Source of the DNA: Porticoccus sp041581635
GTDB taxonomy: Bacteria > Pseudomonadota > Gammaproteobacteria > Pseudomonadales > Porticoccaceae
Assembly (NCBI GenBank): GCA_041581635.1
Contig: JBFICW010000001.1
Coordinates: 62,001-126,000, forward strand
Reading direction: 5' to 3'
DNA length: 64,000 nucleotides
The first letter of the stretch is position 1; each line of letters starts with the position of its first letter. The notes below the pieces were generated by a model, which saw only the letters and a list, made by a program, of their open reading frames with translations, had not been told where the DNA came from and did no database searches. Below, one piece after another: positions 26,500 through 35,421 of the stretch. The translations under genes were made by a program, and so were the position numbers.

Positions 26500-27027
26500 T
26501 TAGTCGAGAGACTCCTGTAAATATTTAAATATTTTTCGGCTGGCAGCGGGCGGTTTGTTTTGTGATTGTTCTTTCTTTGCCTGGCGGATCAGTTGGCGTA
26601 GGTGTTGTCTGTCCAGTGCCGGTGCCTCTGTGAGCAGTTCGTCGAGAGCTTTGTCGCCCTCACTAGTGAGCCGATCTCGCCATTGCTCCAGGTAGTGGAA
26701 GTGTTGCCGAAAGCTTTGGCTTTGATGGTGGAAGCTTTCTAGGCGCTGTTTGATTGCGTCACTGTCAATGTTTCGCATAATTTTGCCAATATACTGTAAC
26801 TGTCGGCGCTTCCCTTCGCGGTTTTTTAGCCGGCGTGCCAGCATGACCGCTTCTTCCAGCAGCTCGGGCATAGGAATTTTTGCCAGCTTAGCGGGTGATA
26901 GGTTGACCAGTTCTTCGCCTATGTTTTGCAGGGCGGTCATTTCCCGTTTGAGGGCAGACTTGCTCTTGGGTTCTTCTTCTGAAACTGGTTGGCCTGGGGT
27001 GTTCTCGGGAAGTTGTTCGTTATTCAT
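26500..27027 (-). CDS. darP: Ribosome biogenesis factor DarP (YjgA)
   Basis: Cytoplasmic helical protein of 175 residues, bound to late 50S precursors in E. coli. It shows KSKSALKREMTALQNIGEEL near the start, the conserved MPELLEEAVMLARRLKNREGKRRQLQYIGKIMR region split over residues about 53-85, and the basic C-terminus SRKIFKYLQESL. The highly acidic and polar first 20 residues are typical. The gene lies 3 bp downstream of mgtE on the same strand, so it is probably cotranscribed with it. Confidence 0.92.
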   Translation of the reverse strand: MNNEQLPENTPGQPVSEEEPKSKSALKREMTALQNIGEELVNLSPAKLAKIPMPELLEEAVMLARRLKNREGKRRQLQYIGKIMRNIDSDAIKQRLESFHHQSQSFRQHFHYLEQWRDRLTSEGDKALDELLTEAPALDRQHLRQLIRQAKKEQSQNKPPAASRKIFKYLQESLD

Positions 27028-27030
27028 GGT

Positions 27031-28392
27031 TTATGAGCCGTAAAATATTGTTGCCAAACCCAGGAACGAGAGGAAGCCAACCACATCAGTAATGGTGGTT
27101 AGGGCAACGCTGCCGGCTAGGGCTGGGTCTATATTGCAGGCCTTGAGGATGACGGGTAGCGTCGCTCCTGCCAGGGCTGCTGCGATTAGATTGATAACCA
27201 TGGCGGCAGCAATAATGACTGCAATCATGGGGTCTTGGAACCACAGGGCTGCAACGCAGCCCATAACCAATGCCCATAACATGCCATTGAGAGCACCTAC
27301 GGCAAACTCTTTGCTCAGCAGCCAGCGAAGGTTGTTTCGGGTAATTTGACCTAGCGCCATGCCTCGAATGACCACGGTGAGTGTTTGGCTGCCTGCGACA
27401 CCGCCCATGCTGGCTACAATTGGCATTAGTATCGCCAGGGCTACAACCTTGTCTATGGTCGCTTCAAAGATGTTGATGACGGCTGATGCAAGGATAGCCG
27501 TCATCAGGTTGATCCCTAGCCAGATGGCTCGGCGTGGCGTGGTGCGGCCAACTGAAGCAAAGGTTTCCTCTACATCACTTAGCCCGGCTAGCCCTAGCAG
27601 CGAGTGATCTGCGTCTTCAATAATGACGTCGACAACATCATCAATGGTGATCCGTCCCAGTAATTTGTTTTCTTCGTTAACCACTGGAGCAGAAACCCAA
27701 TTGTGTTTTTCAAACAAGTGTGCGACTTCTGAGTCGGACATGTCTGCTGGTATGGCTTCCACCTCTGTGGCAGTTATTTCTCGGACAGTAATGTTGGGGC
27801 TTGAGGTCAGTAGTTTTCCCAGCGGCAAAATACCTAGGAAGGTGTCTTCCCTATTGACGACAAAAATGCTGTCAGTAATATCGGGCAGCCCCTCGTGTCG
27901 GCGGAGGTAGCGTAAAACCACGTCTAAAGTGATGTCGGGCCGGACGGTAATGGTGTCTGTATTCATCAGACCACCGGCAGTATCTTCGTTGTATGGAAGA
28001 ATTGCCTCTACACGGTGGCGATCCTGGGCGCTCATGGCTTGCAGGACTTCTGGTATTACTTTTTCCGGCAGTTGCTGGAGGATGTCTGCGACATCATCGG
28101 GGTCGAGCCCCTCCGTCAGGGAAGCCACTTCGTGGCTTTCCATTTCCTTGAGGATTTCGCCGCTTATCTCTTCGTTGAGTTCGCCAATGACCTCCCCTTC
28201 AGATTCCTTGTCGACCAAATCCCACAAAACTCTTCGGGCCTTAGGGGGCGCAGATTCAATTTGGTCGGCAATATCGGCAGGCGTGAGGTTGTTCAGCATG
28301 TGTCGCAGTAGGCGCACATTACTGGAATCCATCATTTCGTTAACGCTTGCAAGCTGTGATAGCTGGCTAACTTTTTCGTTGGGGGCCTGCAT
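27031..28392 (-). CDS. mgtE: Magnesium transporter MgtE
   Basis: Inner-membrane Mg2+ channel gated by its cytoplasmic domains. Of 453 residues, about 20-135 form the MgtE N domain (SLTEGLDPDDVADILQQLP), 140-265 hold two CBS domains (NTDTITVRPDITLDVVLRYL, GRITIDDVVDVIIEDADH), and 285-453 hold five membrane helices with the pore region VASMGGVAGSQTLTVVIRG. Length and order fit the family. No M-box-like leader was apparent upstream of the gene. Confidence 0.95.
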   Translation of the reverse strand: MQAPNEKVSQLSQLASVNEMMDSSNVRLLRHMLNNLTPADIADQIESAPPKARRVLWDLVDKESEGEVIGELNEEISGEILKEMESHEVASLTEGLDPDDVADILQQLPEKVIPEVLQAMSAQDRHRVEAILPYNEDTAGGLMNTDTITVRPDITLDVVLRYLRRHEGLPDITDSIFVVNREDTFLGILPLGKLLTSSPNITVREITATEVEAIPADMSDSEVAHLFEKHNWVSAPVVNEENKLLGRITIDDVVDVIIEDADHSLLGLAGLSDVEETFASVGRTTPRRAIWLGINLMTAILASAVINIFEATIDKVVALAILMPIVASMGGVAGSQTLTVVIRGMALGQITRNNLRWLLSKEFAVGALNGMLWALVMGCVAALWFQDPMIAVIIAAAMVINLIAAALAGATLPVILKACNIDPALAGSVALTTITDVVGFLSFLGLATIFYGS

Positions 28393-28515
28393 CTTTGGGG
28401 TGGTTCCTAACTACCGTTGTAGATGGTCGATAGTTTATAGGTGAGAGATTAAAAATTATAGCGTTGTCAAAAAACCGGGAGGGCTTGCAATATTTAAACG
28501 ACTTCCACTCCTAAT

Positions 28516-28797
28516 CTATTGGTCCTCGTCAAAGTAGTTTTCAATCAGTTGCTCAATGTCTCTGTGAGCTTTCTCTGCGTCATTGCCTTCAAAGTGAAAA
28601 TGTAGAACTGTGCCCTGATTGGCGGCAAGTAGCATCAGAGACATGACGCTTTTTGCATCAACCAGCTTTTCCGGGCTTCGACCTGTTTTAATTGTGCAGC
28701 TATACTTGCCAGCCGTAGATGCTAGTTTTGCAGCCGCGCGAGCATGAAGGCCCAGCTTGTTTATTATGGTCAGTTCAATATCAATCATGTGAGACAT
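28516..28797 (-). CDS. npr: Phosphocarrier protein NPr (HPr-like)
   Basis: Phosphocarrier of the nitrogen PTS; it accepts phosphate from EI-Ntr on His and passes it to PtsN. The 93-residue protein has the active site LGLHARAAAKLAS (His about residue 18) and the Ser-site region SVMSLMLLAANQG. Start could be ATG 28797 or 28788 three codons later. It lies 34 bp after rapZ in the ptsN-rapZ-npr group, as in E. coli. Confidence 0.93.
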   Translation of the reverse strand: MSHMIDIELTIINKLGLHARAAAKLASTAGKYSCTIKTGRSPEKLVDAKSVMSLMLLAANQGTVLHFHFEGNDAEKAHRDIEQLIENYFDEDQ

Positions 28798-28831
28798 AAA
28801 AGCCCGCCATGCCTGTTTCTGTCAAGTGAGG

Positions 28832-29692
28832 TCACGATAGCTCCCTGTGTCGTACTTGGGTATTTGCGTATTGTTTGCTGAAGTATTCCCCCAGCATTTT
28901 GCTCACATAAACGGAGCGATGCTGGCCTCCTGTGCAGCCGATGGCCACTGTTAGGTAGCTGCGATTGTTGGCGCGAAAACTGGGAATCCATCGAGTCATA
29001 AAGCCATTGATGTCCGCCAGCATGGCCGCGACCTCCGGTTGAGACTCGAGGAATTCGATAACGGGTTCATCTCTGCCTGAAAAGTGCCGTAGCTCCTGCT
29101 TCCAATAGGGGTTCGGTAAACACCTAACATCAAATACAAAATCAGCATCTGAGGGCACGCCTCGTTTGAAGGCAAAAGACTCAAAAAGAATTGCTATATC
29201 ACCAGTGTTTTCAGTGGCAATTTGTTTTTTTGTGATGTCCCGAAGTTGGTGCAGGGTCATGTTGCTGGTGTCGATCCTGCGGTTGGCTATAGAGGCAATA
29301 GGTTCAAGTAATTTTGTCTCTAGTGCTATGGCCTCTTTTAAGTCAACTTGTTCTGAGCTGAGAGGGTGTTTTCGGCGTGTTTCGCTGAAGCGTTGAATCA
29401 GTACTGATGTCCTGGCATCAAGAAAGATGACGTCGTAATTAATGCCTGTTGCTTGCAGTTCGTTAAGAATGCTGGGTAGTTGATCGAGATCGCCCGTAAG
29501 ATTCCTGGCATCAATGCCTACGGCAATATTTTCCAGCCAATTGCGACCTTGTTTGTTGGGTGTTTGTTGGAAAAGTCCGGGCAGCAGGGTTGCGGGTAAG
29601 TTATCAATGCAAGTAAAGCCCAGGTCTTCCAATATGTTCAAGGCTGTACTTTTTCCCGAGCCTGACCGCCCGCTAACCACTACCAATCGCAT
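28832..29692 (-). CDS. rapZ: RNase adapter protein RapZ
   Basis: Nucleotide-binding adapter. In E. coli it delivers the GlmZ small RNA to RNase E and so tunes glucosamine-6-phosphate synthesis. The 286-residue protein starts MRLVVVSGRSGSGKSTALN (Walker A) and ends in the C-terminal domain with IGCTGGQHRSVYVSKML. ATG 29692 is chosen; an open frame extending to 29911 antisense to ptsN is not part of the family. It begins 4 bp after ptsN. Confidence 0.95.
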   Translation of the reverse strand: MRLVVVSGRSGSGKSTALNILEDLGFTCIDNLPATLLPGLFQQTPNKQGRNWLENIAVGIDARNLTGDLDQLPSILNELQATGINYDVIFLDARTSVLIQRFSETRRKHPLSSEQVDLKEAIALETKLLEPIASIANRRIDTSNMTLHQLRDITKKQIATENTGDIAILFESFAFKRGVPSDADFVFDVRCLPNPYWKQELRHFSGRDEPVIEFLESQPEVAAMLADINGFMTRWIPSFRANNRSYLTVAIGCTGGQHRSVYVSKMLGEYFSKQYANTQVRHRELS

Positions 29693-29696
29693 AGAT

Positions 29697-30161
29697 CTAT
29701 CCTTGGTCTGTCCAATTGGCTGTGGTGATCTGGTAGAGAGCTTCGTTTGAGTTGGCTTCGCGTAGTTGAGTGCGAATGCCTTCCTCTTGTAGTAGTTCTG
29801 CAATGGCAGATAGTACCTGCAGGTGCTCATCATTTTGCTCTTCAGGTACGATGAGGGCAAAAACAATGTCCACTGGTGAGCCATCGATGGCGTCAAAGTC
29901 CACAGGGTCACTTAATTTTAGCAATGCCCCTGTGATCTTATGGCAGCTAGCCATTCGACAATGGGGGATGGCTATACCTTCCCCAATGCCTGTGCTTCCG
30001 AGTCGTTCCCTGGCCAAAAGACCTAGGTAAAGTTCGTCAGCATCAACCTCCACCATTCGATCGTTTAAAAAGTGGGAGAGATGCTCAAGGACTCTTTTTT
30101 TGCTGCCCCCGGGAGCATCATAAGAGATGTTCTCGGGGGGGAGTATGTCGATCAGTTTCAT
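29697..30161 (-). CDS. ptsN: Nitrogen regulatory PTS protein EIIA-Ntr
   Basis: Regulatory EIIA that ends the nitrogen PTS chain. The 154-residue protein carries the phospho-accepting His in GEGIAIPHCRMAS (about residue 68) and the family motifs LLARERLGSTGIG and DIVFALIVPEEQNDEHLQVL. It is located between hpf and rapZ downstream of rpoN, the conserved order. Confidence 0.95.
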   Translation of the reverse strand: MKLIDILPPENISYDAPGGSKKRVLEHLSHFLNDRMVEVDADELYLGLLARERLGSTGIGEGIAIPHCRMASCHKITGALLKLSDPVDFDAIDGSPVDIVFALIVPEEQNDEHLQVLSAIAELLQEEGIRTQLREANSNEALYQITTANWTDQG

Positions 30162-30167
30162 GGGGGG

Positions 30168-30455
30168 TTATCTACCGCGGTTTTTTTCCTTGTGCTTGAT
30201 AATCTGGCGATCAAGCTTGTCTGACAGCATGTCTATTGCTGCATAAAGATCGTCATGTTCTGAGTTGGCAAAAAACTCACCGCCGCTGACGTGCACGGTA
30301 GCTTCTGCTTTCTGAATCAGCTTTTCTACAGAGAGAATTACGTTGGTACTGGTGATTCTATCGTTGTGGCGCTCTAGCTTGGATAGCTTGTTGGTCACAT
30401 ACTCTTTTATTGGATCAGTGATATCGAGGTGGTGTCCGCTGATATTTAGTTGCAT
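30168..30455 (-). CDS. hpf: Ribosome hibernation promoting factor (short form)
   Basis: Binds the 30S subunit in resting cells and helps form inactive 100S ribosomes. The 95-residue protein has the single S30AE domain: MQLNISGHHLDITDPIKEYV, KLSKLERHNDRITS and DLYAAIDMLSDKLDRQIIKHK. It lacks the C-terminal dimerisation domain of long HPF. It lies 23 bp downstream of rpoN. Confidence 0.95.
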   Translation of the reverse strand: MQLNISGHHLDITDPIKEYVTNKLSKLERHNDRITSTNVILSVEKLIQKAEATVHVSGGEFFANSEHDDLYAAIDMLSDKLDRQIIKHKEKNRGR

Positions 30456-30478
30456 GCGGTTCTCCTTATTTATATAGA

Positions 30479-31933
30479 TTAGACATGTGGTTTATAACGT
30501 TTTCTTTCACTGGAGGATGGAATGCCCATTCCTTCCCTGTATTTGGCTACTGTGCGTCGTGCGACCTGTATTCCCATCTCTTCAAATAAAGTGGTGAGTT
30601 TGTTGTCACTTAGTGGTTTTATGGGATCTTCTGCATTAATCATCTTTTTCAGGATAGCGCGAATAGCCGTTGATGAACACTCCCCGCCACTTGCCGTATT
30701 TACATGGCTGGAAAAGAAGTATTTCAATTCAAAGACCCCTTGGGGGGTGTCCATGTACTTTTGGGTGGTTACTCTTGAGATGGTGGACTCGTGTAGTTCC
30801 AGTCGTTCTGCTATATCTGCTAATACCATGGGGCGCATGGCTTCTGGGCCCTGCGCTAGAAATCCCTGTTGTAGCTCAATGATGCAAGATGACACCCTAA
30901 GTAGGGTGTCATTTCGGCTTTCTATACTTCGTAGAAACCACTTGGCTTCTTGAAGGTGGTTTTTTAGAAAGGTGTTGTCTTCACTTGAGTCGGCCCTGCG
31001 TATCATTTGTGCATATTGCTGGTTGATGCTCAGGCGGGGAGTTATGTCTTGGTTTAACGATACTTGCCAGTGATCATTTACTTTGGTGACACTGACATCG
31101 GGAACAACGTACTCCACATCATCGCTACTAATACTGTCGCCTGGGTATGGGGATAGTGTTTGGATGAGTTGGATGGCGGCGATGATCTTCGCTTCTTCAT
31201 ATCCTGTGAGTTTTTCCAAGCGACGAAAGTCGCGCTGTCCCACTAGGTCAAGATGGTATTCTACGAGCTGTTTTGCCTCTGCTAGATATTCCGTTGCAGC
31301 TGAGAATTGGTTAAGTTGGATTAATAGGCTTTCAGCTAAGCTCGCAGCACCTACACCAGGGGGATCAAATTGCTGAATACGATGAAGTACAGCCACGACT
31401 TCGTCTAGCTCAATCTCATCATCAAGGGAGGCCCAGATTTCTTCAACGGGAACAACCAGCATGCCTCTCTTGTCGATAGCGTCAATGATGTTTTCGCCGA
31501 TCAGGTTGTCGGTTGCAGAGAGAGGTGTCAGGTTTAGCTGCCAAAGAAGATGTTCCTGAAGCGATTCTGTTACATGGTGAACGCTTTCAAAATCATGGGG
31601 CTCGTTGGACGGTGCTTTGCTGCTTGAGGTGGGCTGGTAGATGTCGTCCCAATTGGCATCGACGGGTAAATCTTGGGGGATCTTGTTTTCCCAGTCCTCT
31701 CCGTTGAGATCCTGGGTTGCGCTTTCCACAGCCTCTTTCTGGGTTGTGGGTTCTTGGTTGTCTGGGGTGTTTTCTGATTCTTCGGCAAGCTCAAGTAGCG
31801 GATTGTCGTAGAGGTTTTGTTGTATTTCCTGCTGTAGATCTAGTGACGATAACTGTAATAGGCGGATAGCCTGTTGCAGCTGGGGCGTCATGGTCAGTTG
31901 TTGACCAATTTTTAGTTGCAGACTGGCTTTCAT
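30479..31933 (-). CDS. rpoN: RNA polymerase sigma-54 factor
   Basis: Sigma factor for -24/-12 promoters such as the two in this window. Of 484 residues, region I (about 1-50; LQLKIGQQLTMTPQLQQAIR) binds activators and core polymerase, an acidic region II follows (about 55-110), then the core-binding region and the C-terminal helix-turn-helix ending in the RpoN box ARRTVAKYRE, with SSERKRYKPHV at the very end. Length fits the family (E. coli 477). It follows lptB after a 98-base gap. Confidence 0.97.
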   Translation of the reverse strand: MKASLQLKIGQQLTMTPQLQQAIRLLQLSSLDLQQEIQQNLYDNPLLELAEESENTPDNQEPTTQKEAVESATQDLNGEDWENKIPQDLPVDANWDDIYQPTSSSKAPSNEPHDFESVHHVTESLQEHLLWQLNLTPLSATDNLIGENIIDAIDKRGMLVVPVEEIWASLDDEIELDEVVAVLHRIQQFDPPGVGAASLAESLLIQLNQFSAATEYLAEAKQLVEYHLDLVGQRDFRRLEKLTGYEEAKIIAAIQLIQTLSPYPGDSISSDDVEYVVPDVSVTKVNDHWQVSLNQDITPRLSINQQYAQMIRRADSSEDNTFLKNHLQEAKWFLRSIESRNDTLLRVSSCIIELQQGFLAQGPEAMRPMVLADIAERLELHESTISRVTTQKYMDTPQGVFELKYFFSSHVNTASGGECSSTAIRAILKKMINAEDPIKPLSDNKLTTLFEEMGIQVARRTVAKYREGMGIPSSSERKRYKPHV

Positions 31934-32031
31934 ACTACGGAAAGACTATTTTGGTAGAATTTAATGCTCACATAGAAAGTGTAGTCTGTGGGCTGTGGGT
32001 GTGACAAGCAAATTTTGTGCCGTATTGATGT

Positions 32032-32757
32032 TTACAGGGTAAAGTCCTCGCCCAAATAGATGTCGCGAACCTGTTGGTTGGCGACGATCTCGTTGGCCTG
32101 CCCCTCCGCAATAACTTTTCCCTCGCCAACGATGTAAGCGTGTTCGCAGATGTCCAGAGTTTCCCGAACATTGTGGTCGGTGATTAGAACGCCAATACCT
32201 TTGTCGCGAAGATGGCGAATAATTTGCTTGATGTCGTTGACTGAAATCGGGTCAACTCCGGCAAAAGGTTCGTCGAGTAGAATAAATGCAGGCTCCATTG
32301 CCAGCGCTCGGGCAATTTCTACTCTACGTCGCTCTCCGCCCGATAAGCTCATGCCAAAGGCGTCCCGAATCTGCGTGATGTGGAATTCCTGGAGTAGTAG
32401 CTCCAGTTTTTCTTTGCGTTGATTCGGGTTGAGTTCTTTGCGGGTTTCCAAAATGGCCATAATGTTATTTTGTACGGTCATCTTGCGGAATACCGATGCC
32501 TCTTGAGGGAGATATCCTATACCTTTGCGAGCGCGGCCGTGCATCGGTAAGTGAGTAATGTCTTCATCGTTAATATGAACTGATCCGCCATCTTGGGATA
32601 CTAGCCCGACAATCATATAAAAGCAGGTGGTTTTGCCAGCACCATTCGGGCCGAGCAGTCCGACAATGGCCCCGCTTTCAACAGTTAGGGATACATCGCG
32701 GATAACCGGCCTTTTTTTATAACTTTTTACTAGGTGCGAGGCCTTTAGTACGGCCAT
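32032..32757 (-). CDS. lptB: Lipopolysaccharide export ATPase LptB
   Basis: Cytoplasmic ABC ATPase that drives LPS extraction from the inner membrane with LptFG. The 241-residue protein shows Walker A GPNGAGKTTCFYM, the signature LSGGERRRVEIARAL, Walker B FILLDEPFAGVDP and the His switch ITDHNVRET. Its start overlaps the lptA stop by one base (TAATG), implying coupled translation. Confidence 0.96.
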   Translation of the reverse strand: MAVLKASHLVKSYKKRPVIRDVSLTVESGAIVGLLGPNGAGKTTCFYMIVGLVSQDGGSVHINDEDITHLPMHGRARKGIGYLPQEASVFRKMTVQNNIMAILETRKELNPNQRKEKLELLLQEFHITQIRDAFGMSLSGGERRRVEIARALAMEPAFILLDEPFAGVDPISVNDIKQIIRHLRDKGIGVLITDHNVRETLDICEHAYIVGEGKVIAEGQANEIVANQQVRDIYLGEDFTL

Positions 32758-33284
32758 TAATTGACATCCTTCTGTGTGCTCGAATTGTCATCCTTTTGTT
32801 TGCTCGGTGGGATGACCATCTGTATCCGCTCTCTGTTATTGCTTCCAGCTGTGGCCTTTACTACCTCAGCTTTTAGATCGTAATTAATTTTGTCACCAGT
32901 GATCGTTGTGCCATTTTGTTCTAGGCTGGCATTTTTTAATAGGGCTATTTTATCGCTGGCAAGATAATATTCGATCGTATTGCCGCTGGCAAAAACCATT
33001 CCGTTTTCAAGGTTTGGCCGCTGTTGATAGTGTGCAGGTTTGCCTACGCAGACGATCTTGTCGACTTTATTTGAGTCGCTGAAAACGGTTACTTTGTCGG
33101 CGTTAATTTTGATCGTGCCTTGTCGAATGACAACAGACCCTTCGTAGACAGTAGTTCCTTTTTTGTCATCTTGTATGGCTCGGTCTGATTCAATTTTAAT
33201 GGGTTGCTGGCGATCACTTGGGAGAGCCGAACTCAACGAGCACCACCCGAGTAAAATTAATAGCAGTGTTGCTTTATAGTGCAC
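32757..33284 (-). CDS. lptA: Periplasmic LPS transport protein LptA
   Basis: Forms the periplasmic LPS bridge between LptC and LptD. The 175-residue protein has a signal peptide (about 1-20, ending SSA) and an OstA-type beta-jellyroll core (QPIKIESDRAIQDDKKGTTVYEGSV, written here in part only). The C-terminal tail is low-complexity Lys/Asp/Ser. It starts with GTG 33284, with AGGGGG upstream, and overlaps the end of lptC by 11 bases. Confidence 0.92.
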   Translation of the reverse strand: MHYKATLLLILLGWCSLSSALPSDRQQPIKIESDRAIQDDKKGTTVYEGSVVIRQGTIKINADKVTVFSDSNKVDKIVCVGKPAHYQQRPNLENGMVFASGNTIEYYLASDKIALLKNASLEQNGTTITGDKINYDLKAEVVKATAGSNNRERIQMVIPPSKQKDDNSSTQKDVN

Positions 33285-33843
33285 GGTGCACCCCCTTTAC
33301 TTTGGATAGCAGTTTGAATTGCTCGTTTTTCAAATCTGCTTGCATGCCTACCCCGGTGGTTTTTCCTCGGGGGGTGGTGATGGTCACCGGACTCTCTGTT
33401 TCAGCGGTATGTTTGTCAGGAAATACGACGAGCCTATCTGTGCGAAGTTCATTTTTATTTTTGTTGCTGGTGTATTGCCAGGCATAAACATTGCCTTTGA
33501 AGACCGCTTTTTCACCACCCTTGAGAATGGTTCCTTTGTCAGCCTTCATGTGCCAAGGCTGAGGTGCTGTGTTTAGGTTGAACGTAACTAGATCGGGTTG
33601 GTCGAGTTCTAGGCGGTTTCCTCGTCTAAAATGACGAGCCTCGCTGGCCTCTAGGCTGTGGATTTTGGTGCCGGTTTTCCCATAGTCCTGCTTTTTAATC
33701 TTGAGCATGTAGCTATCTGCTTTGGGTAATGCGTCCTTGGTGCTAACAGGTTTTTCCAGAAAAACCTCGGGCGGTGACAGCCAAAATAACAGGAAGATTC
33801 CCGTGGAAATCAGTAGCATGATTGTTAGTAGCATGTTGCGCAT
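33274..33843 (-). CDS. lptC: LPS export protein LptC
   Basis: Bitopic inner-membrane protein passing LPS from LptB2FG to LptA. Of 189 residues, about 4-23 form the membrane anchor (MLLTIMLLISTGIFLLFWL); the periplasmic jellyroll follows (GTKIHSLEASEARHFRRGN, AVFKGNVYAWQY). It lies between kdsC (3-bp gap) and lptA (overlap), which fits a single kdsD-kdsC-lptC-lptA-lptB transcript. Confidence 0.92.
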   Translation of the reverse strand: MRNMLLTIMLLISTGIFLLFWLSPPEVFLEKPVSTKDALPKADSYMLKIKKQDYGKTGTKIHSLEASEARHFRRGNRLELDQPDLVTFNLNTAPQPWHMKADKGTILKGGEKAVFKGNVYAWQYTSNKNKNELRTDRLVVFPDKHTAETESPVTITTPRGKTTGVGMQADLKNEQFKLLSKVKGVHRAL

Positions 33844-33846
33844 TGC

Positions 33847-34380
33847 TTACAGGTAGTCCGCCAGTGTGGATTCAATTTTATCCTGGGCTGTTAATATCAG
33901 CTCCACCAACTCACGTACGGCGCCATGCCCACCATTTGCTGATGTTTGCCAAAGGGCGTGACTGGCAACAAATGGGCTGGCATTGGCTACTGCTACGCCG
34001 AGCCCTACGCGGCGAATAACAGCTAGATCGGGGAGGTCGTCGCCTAGAAAGCAGATTTCGTTCATTTGATAATCGTGTTCTTCTAAAATTTCCTGAAGCG
34101 CTGTTAATTTGTCTTCTCTACCCTGAACAACCAGATCAATACCCAGTTCGGTGGCTCGCCGAGCTAGGAGTGCGGATGAACGCCCTGTAATAATTCCTAC
34201 TTTTACGCCGTTGCGTTGCAGTAACTTTATTCCCAGTCCATCCTGAATATTGAAGGCTTTGAGTTCCTCTCCATTATTGCCGTAGTAGAGGCGCCCATCA
34301 GTGAGAACTCCGTCTACATCAAGAAGGAGAAGGCGAATGCCTTTGGCTCGGCTTATCAGTTTTTGATTGTCAATGATCAT
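33847..34380 (-). CDS. kdsC: 3-deoxy-D-manno-octulosonate 8-phosphate phosphatase
   Basis: HAD phosphatase that makes free Kdo for lipid A decoration. The 177-residue protein shows motif I LLLDVDGVLTDGRLYY, the Gly-rich GIITGRSSALLARRA (motif II) and motif IV LGDDLPDLAVIRRVG. It lacks a cap domain, as usual for tetrameric KdsC. It sits between kdsD (2-bp gap) and lptC. Confidence 0.96.
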   Translation of the reverse strand: MIIDNQKLISRAKGIRLLLLDVDGVLTDGRLYYGNNGEELKAFNIQDGLGIKLLQRNGVKVGIITGRSSALLARRATELGIDLVVQGREDKLTALQEILEEHDYQMNEICFLGDDLPDLAVIRRVGLGVAVANASPFVASHALWQTSANGGHGAVRELVELILTAQDKIESTLADYL

Positions 34381-34382
34381 TG

Positions 34383-35354
34383 CTATACAACCCCCGAGCG
34401 TAAAATGTCATGCATATGTAAAACGCCTATAGGGTGGTGGTCTGAATCCTCTACAACCAATGCAGAAATTTTGTGATCTTCAATAATTTTGAGAGCTTCT
34501 GCAGCTAGCAGGTCTCTATGCACTGCCATGCAGCCCGATTTGATAAGCTCGCCCATGGGCGTGGTGTTGATGTCAATGTTGTTATCCACTGCTCGGCGTA
34601 GATCGCCATCGGTAAAGACCCCTTGAAGCTCTCCCGCATCGTTAACAACGGTAGTCATCCCAAAACCTTTGGTGGTCATCTCAAGTAGGGCATTCCTGAG
34701 GGGGGCTGCTGTATTTACCTGTGGGAGTTCGTTGCCGCTGTGCATGATGTCTTCTACTTTGAGGAGAAGTTTTCGACCTAAAGCCCCCCCTGGGTGGGAA
34801 AAGGCAAAGTCTTCAGCGGTGAACCCCCTTGCTTCTAGCAGGGCGATGGCCAGTGCATCCCCCATGACAAGTGTTGCTGTTGTGCTCGTAGTGGGTGCTA
34901 GTCCTAATGGGCAGGCCTCGCAGGTGACCTGTACATCCAGATGTGACTCCGATGCTTGCGCAAGTGTGGATTCTGGATTGCCGGTCATGCTGATCAGGGG
35001 AATCCCCATGCGCTTGATCAGCGGCAGTAGCGTGATAACTTCGGCAGTTGTTCCTGAGTTGGAGAGGGCCAAAACGATATCGGCATTCGTAATCATGCCA
35101 ATGTCGCCGTGACTGGCTTCTCCTGGATGCACAAAAAATGAAGGCGTTCCTGTGCTGGCCAGTGTGGCGGCAATCTTGCGGCCTATGTGGCCCGATTTCC
35201 CCATGCCGGTGACCACTACGCGCCCGGTGCATTGGAGTATCAATTCACAGGCTCGAACAAAGTCCTGGCCGATGCGTTGCTCTAGAAGATTAACCGCTTG
35301 GGCTTCCATTCGGATGGTGCGGCGAGCCACTTCGGTGTAATCGTTGGCTGTCAT
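34383..35354 (-). CDS. kdsD: Arabinose-5-phosphate isomerase
   Basis: Converts ribulose 5-phosphate to arabinose 5-phosphate, the first Kdo precursor. The 323-residue protein has a SIS domain (about 40-190; VVTGMGKSGHIGRKIAATLA, HPGEASHGDIGMI, LSNSGTTAEVI) and two C-terminal CBS domains (about 205-320; VFTDGDLRRAVD, VLHMHDILRSGVV). It is followed by kdsC as in E. coli. Confidence 0.96.
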   Translation of the reverse strand: MTANDYTEVARRTIRMEAQAVNLLEQRIGQDFVRACELILQCTGRVVVTGMGKSGHIGRKIAATLASTGTPSFFVHPGEASHGDIGMITNADIVLALSNSGTTAEVITLLPLIKRMGIPLISMTGNPESTLAQASESHLDVQVTCEACPLGLAPTTSTTATLVMGDALAIALLEARGFTAEDFAFSHPGGALGRKLLLKVEDIMHSGNELPQVNTAAPLRNALLEMTTKGFGMTTVVNDAGELQGVFTDGDLRRAVDNNIDINTTPMGELIKSGCMAVHRDLLAAEALKIIEDHKISALVVEDSDHHPIGVLHMHDILRSGVV

Positions 35355-35421
35355 TTTGTTCTCGAGAATATTTTGGTCAGTATACCGGCAACCGGTTTCT
35401 GCTGTAAGGGTTGATAATTGT

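Noticed and set aside
29693..29911. N-terminal extension of the rapZ frame by 73 residues
   Set aside because: It runs antisense through ptsN, and RapZ proteins begin exactly at MRLVVVSGRSGSGKS.
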